Shown: one piece after another, positions 35,938 through 47,037 of the stretch
Layout of the letters: each line of letters opens with the position of its first letter
Position numbering within the stretch: position 1 is the first letter of the stretch
Assembly (NCBI RefSeq): GCF_040954645.1
Contig: NC_092808.1
Location: 83,821,389 to 83,885,388 of the forward strand
DNA: 64,000 nt
DNA from: Diabrotica undecimpunctata
Taxonomy: Eukaryota; Arthropoda; Insecta; Coleoptera; Chrysomelidae
Direction: 5' to 3'
Notes under the pieces: model-generated
Database searches by the model: none
The model's input: only the letters and a program-made list of their open reading frames with translations
What the model was told of the DNA's origin: nothing
Made by a program: the position numbers and the translations under genes

Positions 35938-36527
35938 GAAGACTACAGGGAAAAAACTAGACATGTCAATTTTTTTCAAATTTCAGATTTCTATTCTATG
36001 GTATAGAACACGCGGAGAAGCACATTTTAGAGCTATCGTACAGGGTAAAAAGTAGTCTTCTCATGAGTAATTACACTTCAAAGTTTCGAGGTACTGGGAA
36101 AAAACCAGCTTTGTCCATGCGTCCAGTGAAAAAACCAGATATGTCACAAGTTTCACGGTAGATAGCGTTGGATTGATTTAAAAATTATTATTAAACAATG
36201 CGTGTTTCAATAATAGAAAGTTTTTTTGTAAGAACAAACATTTGTGAATATCGAATATAATTATTTTTCTGAATGATTAAATGTTCAACAAGACATTTAT
36301 GCATTGATATAACATAACGTAATAGAAAGACTCGTTTTGTTTCTTGTAAAAATATAAACAGGCAGGTATAAAAAGTTCGCATTATTCACACATTAATTTC
36401 ACAATATTCCGATTCATACATTATATCGTAAACAACAAAATCCATGGGCTTCGTGAAATAAAAATTACATATCCCATCCGTGGACATTCATACTTAGAGT
36501 GTGATAAGAATGTTGGACTGTGAAATC

Positions 36528-37013
36528 TAAAAATGCCTTTTGAAGTACCAAAAGAGTTTAGAGACATGATCAAGGGGTCCCGCGTAAAGCCGTCTCCATT
36601 CATCGTCGTGAAAGTAACACAAAAAATATAGTTTTGGACTAGAAATCATTTTTGGACAAAAAGTATGTTCCAAAATGCCCTTTCAAAACTCAGGTTTTGA
36701 AAAAGGTTGTTGCCACATCAGAGCACAGTCGACTTATAAATCATCGATCTTCTTAGAATGGACCATTCTTTTCAATCATCTTGAAAAAACGAATGACCTT
36801 AACAACTACGGAGTTGAAGAATAGAGAATTTGAATTACCATTACCAGCCTACTCAGGTAAGGTATAAGGTATCACAAAAAATTATAATATTATTTCCTGT
36901 ATGTTGTTTCAGGACCCCTCGCAATTTCAAAAGCCAAGCACAGCAATTTAATGAGCCTTATGAGATTCTGTGGTCCTGCAGCTGTGGACTTTTTCTCCGT
37001 CTTACCTTATAAT
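36528..37013 (+). pseudogene. Coding remnant, DUF7869-like C-terminal part
   Basis: Frames give KMPFEVPKEFRDMIKGSRVK with PSPFIVVKV, then VLDWKSFLDKKYVPKCPFKT and REFELPLPAYSG. A 56-bp intron (GT at 36857, AG at 36911-36912) with good splice sites (CAG|GTAAGG and TTGTTTCAG|G) joins this to PLAISKAKHSNLMSLMRFCG and FFSVLPYN. The ending resembles the IS..K...DL..L..F...FY..LP end of DUF7869-type TE proteins. Three shifts or stops interrupt it. Low certainty about the family, better about its having been a spliced gene of the element. Confidence 0.45.
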
Positions 37014-37204
37014 TAGTCGTAACAGGTAAATTATTATTATTATAATTATTACTCTTTTTTTATTTCTTTATTTAACGTCGGCGTCGATCTACTTCTGCGA
37101 TTAAAACTAAACACCGACGCCCGGAGCACGCTTCCACCAACGGAAAATTTTGACGAATGCCCTGGTGTTCCAACCAGAGGTTGGATCTTTAACGAGCCAT
37201 GTTA

Positions 37205-37380
37205 CAGTAAAACCTGTGTTAACGGCCACGTATCAAAACCGGCCACTTGTACTAGCCGGCTAGTTTCAAAGTTCCCCAAACCAAAATTTCTGGACTACAA
37301 AACCTGGTATTAGCGGCCACCTTTTTATATCGGCCAATAGTTCTGTCATTTTTAGTGACCGTTATTGACAGGTTTTGCTG
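37205..37380. mobile_element. Pogo/Tigger-like MITE
   Basis: Terminal repeats CAGTAAAACCTGT (left) and its inverse ACAGGTTTTGCTG (right, one mismatch), each followed inward by an AACGGCCAC/AACGGTCAC block, are flanked by TA on both sides (37203-37204 and 37381-37382). 176 bp with no coding capacity. TA duplication and CAGT ends are typical of pogo/Tigger elements. Confidence 0.75.
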
Positions 37381-37714
37381 TATTTATTACCTATCATTCA
37401 CAATAGAAATACTAATCAAAATGAAACCTATGTTCATTATTGAAAGCATTGACAATTTTCTGTTTCAGATGACTAAGCTGGTTCTTTCAATGGACAAATT
37501 GCGGTTGACAAGAATTTCCTGGATTTTTAAAGAGTGTAACACATTTTTATGAATAAAAACAGTGCAATGCCGTTCATGTGTTTTTATGGAGTAATTTTGA
37601 CTCCCGAGTTTTATTATACGTTTCAATGTAAGACACATTATGGTCTTCAAAGTTAAATATGCGTTTTTCTCGGTTTTATGAAATTTTGACATATCTGGTT
37701 TTTTCCCTGTAGTC

Positions 37715-37717
<3 letters not shown>

Positions 37718-37807
<90 letters not shown>

Positions 37808-37808
37808 A

Positions 37809-37866
<58 letters not shown>
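37718..37866. repeat. (TA)n microsatellite, right of the TIR element
   Basis: TA array with one short interruption near 37801-37820. It begins where the inverted repeat ends. Confidence 0.95.
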
Positions 37867-37869
<3 letters not shown>

Positions 37870-39185
37870 GTATGCACTAAATTTAAAGATGGATAAGGCT
37901 ACCGCTCTGTTATGTTTTCTTACTTGAGTTCATCCAACTTTTATAGCCAGAAAGTGAAAATTGTTGTGTTGATATCCCACCTTTAATAGATAAACGAACT
38001 TTCTAACAACTGAAGAGTTGCTAAAGAAAACTGCGTGTTATGCTGACCTTAATAAGCAACTACCATAAAAAACAGATAAAACTGGACAAATTAGGTCTAA
38101 GTTGTGAAAACGGTAAGTACATGTTTCCATTCGCTTAGTTAGGAATTAATATATTAAAATTATTAATTAAGTACGACTTAATCTTCTGACAAACTGATGC
38201 AATAATGTAACAGTCTAAAAATAATTTTCTTATTGAATAATTTTAAATATAAACTATAAAGCTACAAATAGTCAAATACTTGATTTAAATTTACCTAATG
38301 TGTATTTGTGTCTTGATAATATTAAATTTCGCAAATATAATATTTATGATTATTGTGAACGGTTTAGAAAAAAAATATGTATAATATTCAAATTTGGGGG
38401 CCAATAAATTGTTCCTGTTCTTCGTAATATTTTCCATACTGGAATCATAATGACCGTTATTAAATTACGCTTGGATAATATCCTGTCGTATATTTCTACT
38501 AAATTTGCAGCTTCGCATAACCCTCAGAACCGCTAGAAATTGATTTTTAAAGGTACTAAAAAGCAAACCCATTTTATTTAAACCGGTCTTTATATTGTCA
38601 CTACAAAGCATTACAAGCTTTCTTATTAGATTTAAACTAAATGGTTTAGCCGCTCTTCTCTGAAAAGGTAATGATGTAACAAGGAAAGAAAATTGGACCG
38701 CAACCGTTTATTCATGGTCGGTATCACCTAAGAAAACTGAAATTGACTCTTAAATTGTTCAGACACGCCAGAAGCCTTTATAGCAAGGCAATATTAAATA
38801 AAATAGATGTTCAATGGTGCTTATTTAAAACTGAAAATGAGTTTTATTTAACTATTAATTACATATAGCAAAGAAATACAATATTTAGTTTTAAATTAAG
38901 CGTTGAGAATAGTTAATAATTCTAAATTATATTAATTATTATTCTAAATTATTATAAATTAGATTTAGTTATTAATTCCTTAAATTTAACAAATTCTAAT
39001 TTGTACATTTATCATCCAGTCTCAAAAGTCCACTACTGAACATGGGCCTTTTCATTGCGTTTCCAACTTACACATGCATGACTGTTAAACTTCTTGTATC
39101 CATAAACCTATACATATAATACCTATATACAAAGAACCACGTATTACAGTAACAATTGAAGAATGGATCCATTTTTTTAACACAT
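37867..39185. other. No gene recognised
   Basis: AT-rich. CTGAAGA at about 38008 is not followed by a pairing stem II, so it is not a hammerhead. Confidence 0.4.
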
Positions 39186-42100
39186 TCCTCCGCCATTCAT
39201 GATTGGAGGGGACTTCAACCCTCACAACATGGCATGGGAATGCGAAACTAATGATACTCACGGTAAAGTTTTATTAGATTCAATAGAACAATGTAATCTA
39301 TTATACTTAAATGATGGTTCTCCAAATCTTGCACTAAGTTCCAGTCCATCAGCAATCGACATAACAATTTACACCCAGGACATTATATCTAAATTAACTT
39401 GGTCTGCTATTCAGATTCCACATGGATCTGACCATATACCCTTGACCATAGCCTTGGAAATTCCAAACAAGCAATACCACCTGATAACAATACACATAAA
39501 AGCTGAAATCTAAATAAAGCAAATTCAGCCAACTGTTATATCCAAAGTTCGATAAACTACTGCGAAAGCCTTAACTCCCACAGTCCGATCAGCGACGTCT
39601 GGAAGAAAGTACACCGCCACAAAAACCGAAAGCAGTCCAATAAACTCCCGATAAACTGCGAAGCTGCATGGATAGAAGATTTCCACTTCAAGATTTCACC
39701 TCCTTAGTTACCAAATCAAATAAACAAAGCTATAGTCGCCGTTTCCAGAGAATACTCCAATCTAGAAAAACCATTTGGAATGATTGTGGGAATTAAATCA
39801 CGGACCCAAACAAAATAATTGTTCGTCTCCAGGAATGGACTATATATGATATTCTATGCTATAGTTTTTACCCACAGAATACAAATTGTTTAATCATTAT
39901 TATTACAAATTTTTAACAATATATGGCAAAATGAGAATGAATTTCCACTATACAAGATGCTCTCACTTCACTAGTTTCCTCTGTTAAGGTCAATTTTACA
40001 AATCAAGAATCAACAACTGCAGCATTTATCGATGTAACCTCTACATTTGGTAACATAAATTTATATATTCTATATAAGAAATTGTTATATCTTAGAATGT
40101 CCGTTAAAATTTTAAATTTCATTATATCTCCATACAAGAATAGATGGACTATTACTTAAAAATAAATGAGAAACTTTTAGCGCCAAGGCTAACGAATATA
40201 CCACAGGGTAGTATTTTAAGTACACTTCTCTTTTCATTGTACAATATAGATCTGAAACAGATAGCACCTAAACACTTTAATATATTACAGTTTGCAGGTG
40301 ATGTTGTGTTGTATACCTCCCATGCAACCATAGACATTTGTAAGCGTCAACTCGAAATTACACTATATTGTAAAAAAATTATTACCATCCTCTAGGCCTA
40401 TCAATATCAATTACAAAGACTGAAATTTGTTTTTTTTAGAAAACGCCAAACTCCTCAAGGTAACATCAAATTAGGAAAAATAGAATTTCCAATCAAACAT
40501 TGTGTAAAATATCTGGGCATATATTTGGATCGTAAACTGTTATGGAAGGATCAAATTCATTCTATAAAAGAAATCGGAAAACTTTATGAATATCCTTAGA
40601 GCATTTTGTAAAACCAGTTGGGAAGCTGACCCGAATATTGAATTGCTATTCTATCGCTTAATGGCTTAATGATTGGACCAATTTTTGACTATACTTGTCA
40701 TTTATATTAGTCTGCGTCAACAGGACATCTTAATAAAATTAAAACCCAAAAGAATAAATGTTTGAGGTTAAGATTTGTTTGAGATTTAAATGTCTTGGTT
40801 ACTTAAAATCTACTCCTATTACTATTATAGAAATTGAAGCTAAAGAGCCACTCTTTATACTATGCAGACAGCTTTGTACAGATAAGTTTGTAGCTAGAGC
40901 TATCTCAAAAAACTTCAGCTACTTACAAATTATTCGCAACTTGAATATATTAGACTTAAGCCACAAATATTGGTGTAACAAAAAAACTCCCATATACGTT
41001 AAAATTTATAGGAAATTGACAATATTGAAGAACAATTATTGTATCAAAATAAAATACCACCAATTTATACTCAACCTCCTAAGACTCTCTTCTCCAAGGT
41101 AATAGAAACGTATTATATAGATTCAAACCTTCCAGAAAGTATGATTAACAAAATAATTAAAGATAAGTGGACTGCATTTTAATAATATATTTTTACGGGT
41201 GGCTCTAAAATTCAAAATAAAACGGGTTGTGCTATATATCACTGGAATTCTGATTACAAAAAATCATGTCGATTACCCAATGAAGCTTTAATATATACTG
41301 CCGAACTATCAGCCTTACTACTCACGTTATAATATATAGCCTCTATTGGTATGGATAAGTATATCATTCTGACCGATTGTATAAGCAATGTGGACAAACT
41401 TACTTCTATCAAAACCACAAAAAACCTAAACCATAGTGAAATAGAAACAAAGAGTTTACATTCTGATATTACTTCCGCAGGTAGCTCGATTATTATTTGT
41501 TGGGTAAAAGGATTCTCTGAAATATAAGGAAATGAAGAAGTCGACAAATTAGCTAAATTTTCAGCTTTAACCAAACATAATATAAACAACATACTTCTAT
41601 CAGTAACAGACATAGATATTATCAGTAAAAACAATTATTGCAAACAAAGATGGCAACGTTTATACAACCAAAGTACAACTGGAATAAACTTGCCAACCAC
41701 TAATTCTTAATGAAAGATGGTTTAAATATGAGCCAAACAGGTTATTTATAAAAACAAACAGAATAAGATCAAATAACGCACTCACTTCTGCATACAAAAC
41801 AGCATAGGTATCACTGATAACCCATATTGTTCCTGTGGTAAAGTGGGAGACCTACAGCGCATTATATTGGAGTGTGGACAGTAGGGAAAACGTATCAAAA
41901 TGATGTATGAAAAACTAATTGAGCTAAATTGTCCATTGCCTGTCAATTTGAATACAATTATTTTTTCAAATAATAAGCAAATATTAAAATGTATCTACGA
42001 ATATATAACGTCCTGCAAATTTAAATTATAAGTAGTTTTAGATAATAAAATTAAAAATTGTAAATATGTCAAAAACTGAAAAAATGTGTATACGAACATA

Positions 42101-42215
42101 TTACTCCCTGTAAATTTAGATTATAAATAGGCTTAGGTAATAAAATCAAAAATTGTAACTACCACCAATAGCCTGGCTAATTGACTCGGCCAAAGCCATT
42201 ACACAATAAAAAAAA
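39186..42215 (+). pseudogene. LINE copy 3 with RNase H, decayed ORF2
   Basis: Starts inside the endonuclease (PFMIGGDFNPHNMAWECETN, LLYLNDGSPNLALSS, HGSDHIPLTIAL). A large loss follows, then RT palm remnants (LTNIPQGSILSTLLFSLYNI, LQFAGDVVLYTS where FAGD replaces FADD), KYLGIYLDRKLLWKDQI, RNase H (IFTGGSKIQNKTGCAIY, IYTAELSALL, ILTDCISNVDKL, GNEEVDKLAKFS) and a C-terminal CSCGKVGDLQRIILECGQ motif. The 3'UTR holds a ~115-bp tandem duplication (about 41995-42160) and ends in an A-rich tail at 42207-42215. Related to but diverged from the I-clade copies. Catalytic Asp of RT motif C and first Asp of RNase H are lost. Confidence 0.8.
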
Positions 42216-42479
42216 CTCCGTCTATTCTGCGGTAAATGAGATTTATAATATTTTAAACAATGGCAAGCTCTAACGAATTCTTACATTCTACATTTGCGAC
42301 TATTTTGGATTAGGGATGAAAACTTTGACTTAAATGGTCCGCTGTGTTCATAAAATTAATAGCCAATTCTTCCAATATTTAAAGAACTGTCGGAGACAAG
42401 CAAAATACGGTTTTAATTGATAATGTTTCTAAATTTAAGTGGTAAATTTATATTCATAATTAGTGTCGTCGGTACTTCC
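42216..42479. other. No gene recognised
   Basis: Short AT-rich spacer between the LINE tail and the transposase fragment. Confidence 0.4.
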
Positions 42480-42720
42480 ATGCAATTTTTACGCGTCCCA
42501 CATTATTCATTTAACTTTTCACTTTTGCGCACACTTCTTCTATAATTTTTAGGAGTAGCAGTATTCAATTCTTTATGCTATGTTTTTAAAATTGCTGCGT
42601 CACTGCATTCATTACACCCAATATAGTTATCCTAGTAAGTGTTGCATATCTCCCAAATATGTTTAATGGGATTGAATTCACACATTGTAAGGAATTGTCT
42701 TAACACATTATGTCCAAAAC
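42480..42720 (-). pseudogene. IS630-type transposase C-terminal fragment
   Basis: The minus strand reads GHNVLRQFLTM, CEFNPIKHIWEICNTY (usual LPPYxCxxNPIExIW, so the third catalytic Glu is Lys here), DNYIGCNECSDAA and TPKNYRRSVRKSEKL. This is the DDE_3 C-terminal end seen in insect IS630-like elements. The rest of the gene is not recognisable. Confidence 0.6.
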
Positions 42721-43530
42721 TATGTATAATTTCAACTAGGTACTATACATATCTTTAATGTTTTCGTTCCTTTTGGTTGTAATAAACTGCTTAAAAAGGT
42801 AAAACTGCTGAGCAAACAAACATTCCCGCGTAAAATTTTCAGTGTGCTTAATTATATCACAAGAATTGGCTGTAATAACTTCTTATTATTGATGTAAAAA
42901 AGATTATAAAAAGATTTTTTTAATTCAATTTAGAAATTACCTTTTAATTTTTTCTTAAGTTACTTTCGTACTTCTTATGCTGTACAGTAGAGTGGACCAT
43001 TTGCTGTTGAGTGTCTAGCTATAATATAATACAGTCGCAAATTAATGAAATATACTATAGTTATTACAGTTTTCCTTTTACTTATTTTTTAAAAAATTGT
43101 TATTGAATTTATTAAAAAATATCATTTTAAAAATCATTTTCAATATCATTTTAAAAATATGTTTTTCACAGGGGCATCAGAGAGACATGTCAATTCTGAC
43201 ATGTCTCTCTACACAAGACACATATCGAGACTGACAAAATACAGTCACATATCGAGGATACATCATTTATGTTTTCGAAATAACATACATATTAAATTTG
43301 ATGGTTACATTAAAATTTATAATCTATCCATGTGCCCTTGAACATAATGGTAAACCGTAATTAATTTTTATTTTCCACAGCCCCACATTAGCGTAAATAT
43401 CAGCCTAACATGTATTTTCGAGAACAGTACGTAGCAAAATATATTATCTAGATATCTAGTATTATTTTTTATTTTTCTTCTAGTAGGGTTAGGATAAAGT
43501 GAAGTATCGACACCAAATTATAGACTTATA
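42721..43530. other. No gene recognised apart from one hairpin
   Basis: AT-rich. The perfect hairpin at 43179-43210 is listed separately. Left flank of the pogo element. Confidence 0.4.
43179..43210. repeat. Perfect 14-bp inverted repeat
   Basis: AGAGAGACATGTCA (43179-43192), a 4-nt loop, then its exact complement (43197-43210). Less AT-rich than its surroundings, so unlikely by chance; function unknown. Confidence 0.8.
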
Positions 43531-43849
43531 TACAGTCGAATATCACTAATGTGACACTATTAAAAACCAGAGGTTGCTGGAATATGTTCGGATTACTGGA
43601 TTGCATAAAAAAATTCATAATAAATAAAATAAAGCAATTTCTATAGAAAATAGATACAACGTATGCATTAGGGTTCACGTTATACACGTTTTTTTAAACC
43701 TGTAATGTATTTCACATATAACTAACTACATATATTTAACATAGTTTAATATAATCTCTAATTAATGTTTGTTTTTGTACAACTTTTAGTCCTTATTTAA
43801 AAATATTTTCTCGCGTGTTTTGAAGTAATATATTAATCTTCAGCAAATG

Positions 43850-44790
43850 TGCAATTTTCTTCAGCCATCTGATGCAGATATTGCAACAAATAAATGCTGT
43901 ATCTGGTTTTACTTTTATAGATTTAGTAGTTGGTGACTCCAATAATAATACCAGGCTTTCTTTTCCTTCTTACACTGCCTTACATATTTCTTCATATGTC
44001 ATAGTTTGTTCTGTTTTTCAAACCAAGAATTTAAACCTTCTTTATGATTCTCGAATACTCTTTCTAGTAAATTTTGAAACCAATCGGCATTAGGTGGATT
44101 ATCTTCAGGATCATATTTTTTGGTTTCTTCAGATACTTCATTTAATGTAGGGCGTAGCTTTTTCTATGATAATTGAATTTAGTTAGGTAAGACGTTTATG
44201 TATGACTAAGAGGGAATAAAGAATCGTTAAAATTATATATTTGTGGCTCTGCAATATGTCACCATTCTAAGAAATAATATGGTAGAGTAATTAATTTTTA
44301 TACAAGGACATTACTTTCTGGGTAATATTTTGATCCACGGGCTGCAATAAACGTAGACAGTTTGGTCCTACGAAGATGGTTTGGAGATTTCCTTCACTTG
44401 ATTTAAGTTCTTTTTCATTTGGCTGGCCTGGAGCATTGTGGAGTATGCGTAAAGCTTTTATAAGTAGACTAAATCATTTTGTAAACTTCTTCACCTCTGG
44501 GATAAAGTATTTATCGAACCATTCACGAAATAACTATCTCGAAACTCAATTTTTAAATTGTTTCTTGTAGAAAACTTTTGAAAACAGAAAAATGCTTTTA
44601 AAAGCTCTAGGATTTTTAACTTTTCCAATCGCTAACAAATCCAATTTGTATGTATTCAGTAACATTTAAACAAGACATAAACATTATTCCATTTTTATTT
44701 ACTTTACAACTTGGTGTACTTGCTTCTTTAGAGGATACGAATGTTTTGTTGGACAAGAATCTTTAAAAAGAGTCAATCTCGTCTGCGGTA
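43850..44790 (-). pseudogene. Pogo/Tigger transposase, DDE half
   Basis: Read on the minus strand with several shifts: LKKQVHQVVK and KLKILELLKAF (decayed, usual APGxKxxKDR and IGKSxxPRAFK), then EWFDKYFIPEVKKF near 44510, LIKALRILHNAPGQPNEKEL near 44470 (usual LLLDNAPGHP, so the second Asp is His), TIFVGPNCLRLLQPVDQNIT near 44380 with the third Asp kept, and NPPNADWFQNLLERVFENHK near 44090. This is the DDE_1 domain of Tigger/jerky-type transposases, which cut and paste DNA at TA. Confidence 0.75.
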
Positions 44791-44939
44791 TAGATTTGGC
44801 AAGGAATAAGATTAAGCTTTCTACTTTAAAAAAATGACAAGACTGATGTTTTTGTACACACTTATGACAAATCAAAGAATGAAAAAAAAAACAGCAGTTT
44901 TGAATAATATGTACAATAGTCAATAACTAGCAAGTCAAG

Positions 44940-45311
44940 TGTAATATTTTTATTAATCCAATTTATTGTCTCTATTTATTATCAAAGGTTCTACACTTAT
45001 AACACTTACAAGTTTATTTAAAGTCTTAATTTGTACAATATAACTAACTTATTTATTCCCTCTTTAAATATAAAATGCCGTTATCGAGAATTCCGGCGAT
45101 TCCCTTTGAATAGAATGGAAGGCAGACCGATCTTTCAGCTGAGCGGCGAACTTACTAGAATTCGGTCGGCGATCCTTGCTGAATGATCTCGAACGCCATG
45201 GAACTGGTTTTAGCGTAGGGGTCCCTTGGATATTTCCTACTAGAAAAATAGTTATTAGAAAAACATGTTTACAGTTTTGAGTCATATTATGCGTCATTAT
45301 TTATTGTAACA
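44940..45311 (-). mobile_element. Candidate solo LTR, copy 2
   Basis: On the minus strand it starts TGTTACAATAAATAATGACG at 45311 and ends ATATTACA at 44940. It matches the candidate LTR at 11499-11891 along most of its length. Flanks are CAAG (44936-44939) and AAAG (45312-45315), a 4-bp duplication with one mismatch. It interrupts the left arm of the inverted repeat 45312-46100: arm similarity continues on both sides, which independently supports insertion at these points. Confidence 0.65.
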
Positions 45312-46100
45312 AAAGTAAGTTTACAATCATTCACTTAAGTTTTTAAAAAATATCACTTCTAAGATAAAATCTGATTTTGGTAGAAAAATACAAAATTTTT
45401 CTTTAAGCTATTTCTTTATTAAAAATATCTCTTTACAAAAAATACAAAAAAGACTGAACACTGGACTCCACAAAAAACACATTAAAAATTTGGTTGTGTT
45501 ACGTTTGTCAGAACCCGATCATTTGTGGGAGTTGACAAAGAAGGTGACAAATGACATATTGACAATTGAAATTATTAAAAAACTAATGAGTTGAAATTCA
45601 TAATCAAATTAAAACATTTATGGAAGACTTTCTGAAATAAGTTTTATGGTATTTATGATGATGCTATGTAAAACTAAGATTTATAAAACATAATTTTAGA
45701 CATTCTTCGAAAAATTTCTTATTTTATTATGAATTTCCATTTAACTTTTTGATAATTTCAATAAAATCAATTTTCTACGTGCGACATTATGTCAACTGTC
45801 ACCTTCTTTGAGAAATTATTTAGAAGGCTGGCATTTAAATCCTCTCAATCTATCTGCTGCTTCTACTCCAACAAATTGTTAGTTTCTGACACCCGTCAAA
45901 TAACCAAATTTTTTGTTGTATTTTTTGTGGAGTCTACTGTACAGTCTTTTTTGTGTTTTTCCAAAGAAATACTTTTACATAAAAATAGTTTAAATGAAAA
46001 TTCTGTATTTTTCTACCAAAATGAGATCTCTCCTTAGTAGTGATACTTTTTAAAACTTCACATCACTAAACCATTGTAAACTGTAAATTAGTTATTTATA
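45312..46100. repeat. Large inverted repeat (arms ~340-420 bp)
   Basis: The left arm (45312 to about 45655) is the reverse complement of the right arm (about 45670-46100), with a very short centre near 45660. Matching blocks are TTTGGTAGAAAAATACA, GACTCCACAAAAAACACA, AGAAGGTGACA and GACAATTGAAATTATTAAAA. The left arm continues beyond the LTR for a few tens of bases. The right arm leads into the hammerhead motif at 46118. It lies within the pogo element and so is a later insertion. Confidence 0.75.
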
Positions 46101-46117
46101 TTGTGTTCAATTGTAAC

Positions 46118-46160
46118 ATAGCTCTGAAGATGGCTTTGTAAGCCGAAAGCGCTCAACTAA
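46118..46160 (+). ncRNA. Hammerhead ribozyme motif
   Basis: CTGAAGA (46124-46130), stem II GGCTT/AAGCC (46132-46136 with 46140-46144), GAAA (46145-46148), then the palindrome AGCGCT (46148-46153) as a stem III that pairs only between two molecules, and a cleavage position after C46154. Stem I pairs 46119-46123 with 46155-46159 with one mismatch. Same architecture as the motif at 2537, with different sequence, so probably another Penelope-like element end. Confidence 0.6.
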
Positions 46161-46229
46161 GAGATACATTTTTACACACTTCAAAAATGCTTTCGATTTA
46201 TAATCTTTCATTTATTTTACTTTGTCTTT

Positions 46230-46600
46230 AAAACGCTAGATAATTATTTTATAAAATTCGATTGTTGTTGCTTTCAGAATTTGTTGAGATACAGGTAACT
46301 GTGTAGAACTTTCTTATGTGAACCACATGTATAAAGCGTTTGTCATCTTTGAGCATTCGTAAACTCTAAATTTTTTAGTTTTCCCAGTCCAGAATTTTTA
46401 TCATCTTCACGTATTTCACTATTTTTTTTTAAGATTGTGTTTAGTAGCACGCCCAACTCCATATTATTTTGTCAATTTGCACAAGTTTCTTCACTATCTA
46501 AGTTTTTTAAAATGTAGATTTTCTCTTTTAAAGCTGGGGACTTATATTTCCGTTTCCTTGATATTTTTAGGTACATTATTCTCACTTACAACAACATGTG
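46230..46600 (-). pseudogene. Pogo/Tigger transposase, N-terminal DNA-binding half
   Basis: The minus strand reads KRENLHFKKLR then NLCKLTKQYGVGRATKHNLK (usual xxxTxFGVGxxTVxxIxK), GKLKNLEF, TLYTWFT and STQLPVSQQILKAT (usual ALYLWFxQxRxxGxPVSGPxLxEKA). This is the paired helix-turn-helix/CENP-B-type DNA-binding region. It is cut off from the catalytic half by the nested insertion. Confidence 0.65.
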
Positions 46601-46772
46601 GTAAGTATGAAGGCAAGTGCATTAAATAAGTTTTGACGTTAGATTTCTTCACGAGACGGGGCGAATACACGGTGTGTGTTATATGAAGGGATGATGAAGG
46701 CGCAGGCGTAGGGTTTTGCATTATTGAACGTGACAGTTTACTGAAGTGCCGGATTATTGAGATTTAACTATA

Positions 46773-47037
46773 TTTATTATATTGGTAAATTAAATCATTT
46801 GCTGAATTATTCCAAGAAGCTGATAGAGAAGATCTCTTTAACATTAGAATATTGGCCCTCTCGATCAGAAAAAAATGAATAAAACAAAAGTGTTTAAATT
46901 CGTGATAGTTTTCAGGAAAATTGTATAAAGTTAAAAAGCCAAGTGAAATTATTACGTCGCAGAAAAAAATGTACCTTGGTGATCAAAAAAATAAAAAAGT
47001 ATGTAGGTATAGGGAGATTTTTAGTTTTAATTCTTAC
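46773..47037. other. No gene recognised
   Basis: Short AT-rich spacer between the pogo element and the palindrome. Confidence 0.4.

Larger units (their letters stand above)
35938..37717. mobile_element. TIR element inserted in a TA microsatellite
   Basis: The first ~32 bp (starting GAAGACTACAGGGAAAAAAC) reappear inverted at 37686-37717 with two mismatches, and TA arrays abut both ends. The motif GGGAAAAAACCAG recurs just inside the left end (near 36090 and 36130) as subterminal repeats. Inside lie a plus-strand coding remnant (36528-37013) with a probable intron and a small pogo-like MITE (37205-37380). Length 1,780 bp. TA-rich flanks hide any target duplication. Superfamily not determined. 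Confidence 0.7.
43533..46770 (-). mobile_element. Pogo/Tigger element with nested insertions
   Basis: The ends are CAGTCGAATATCACTAAT (43533-43550) and, inverted, TAGTTAAATCTCAATAAT (46770-46753), with TA outside each (43531-43532 and 46771-46772). Between them the minus strand encodes both halves of a Tigger/jerky-type transposase, separated by an insertion of about 1.4 kb that contains an inverted repeat, a hammerhead motif and a solo LTR. TIRs, TA target and transposase type agree with each other. Confidence 0.75.

Noticed and set aside
38005..38035. Hammerhead-like CTGAAGA followed by GAAA
   Set aside because: No stem II can form between the two motifs.
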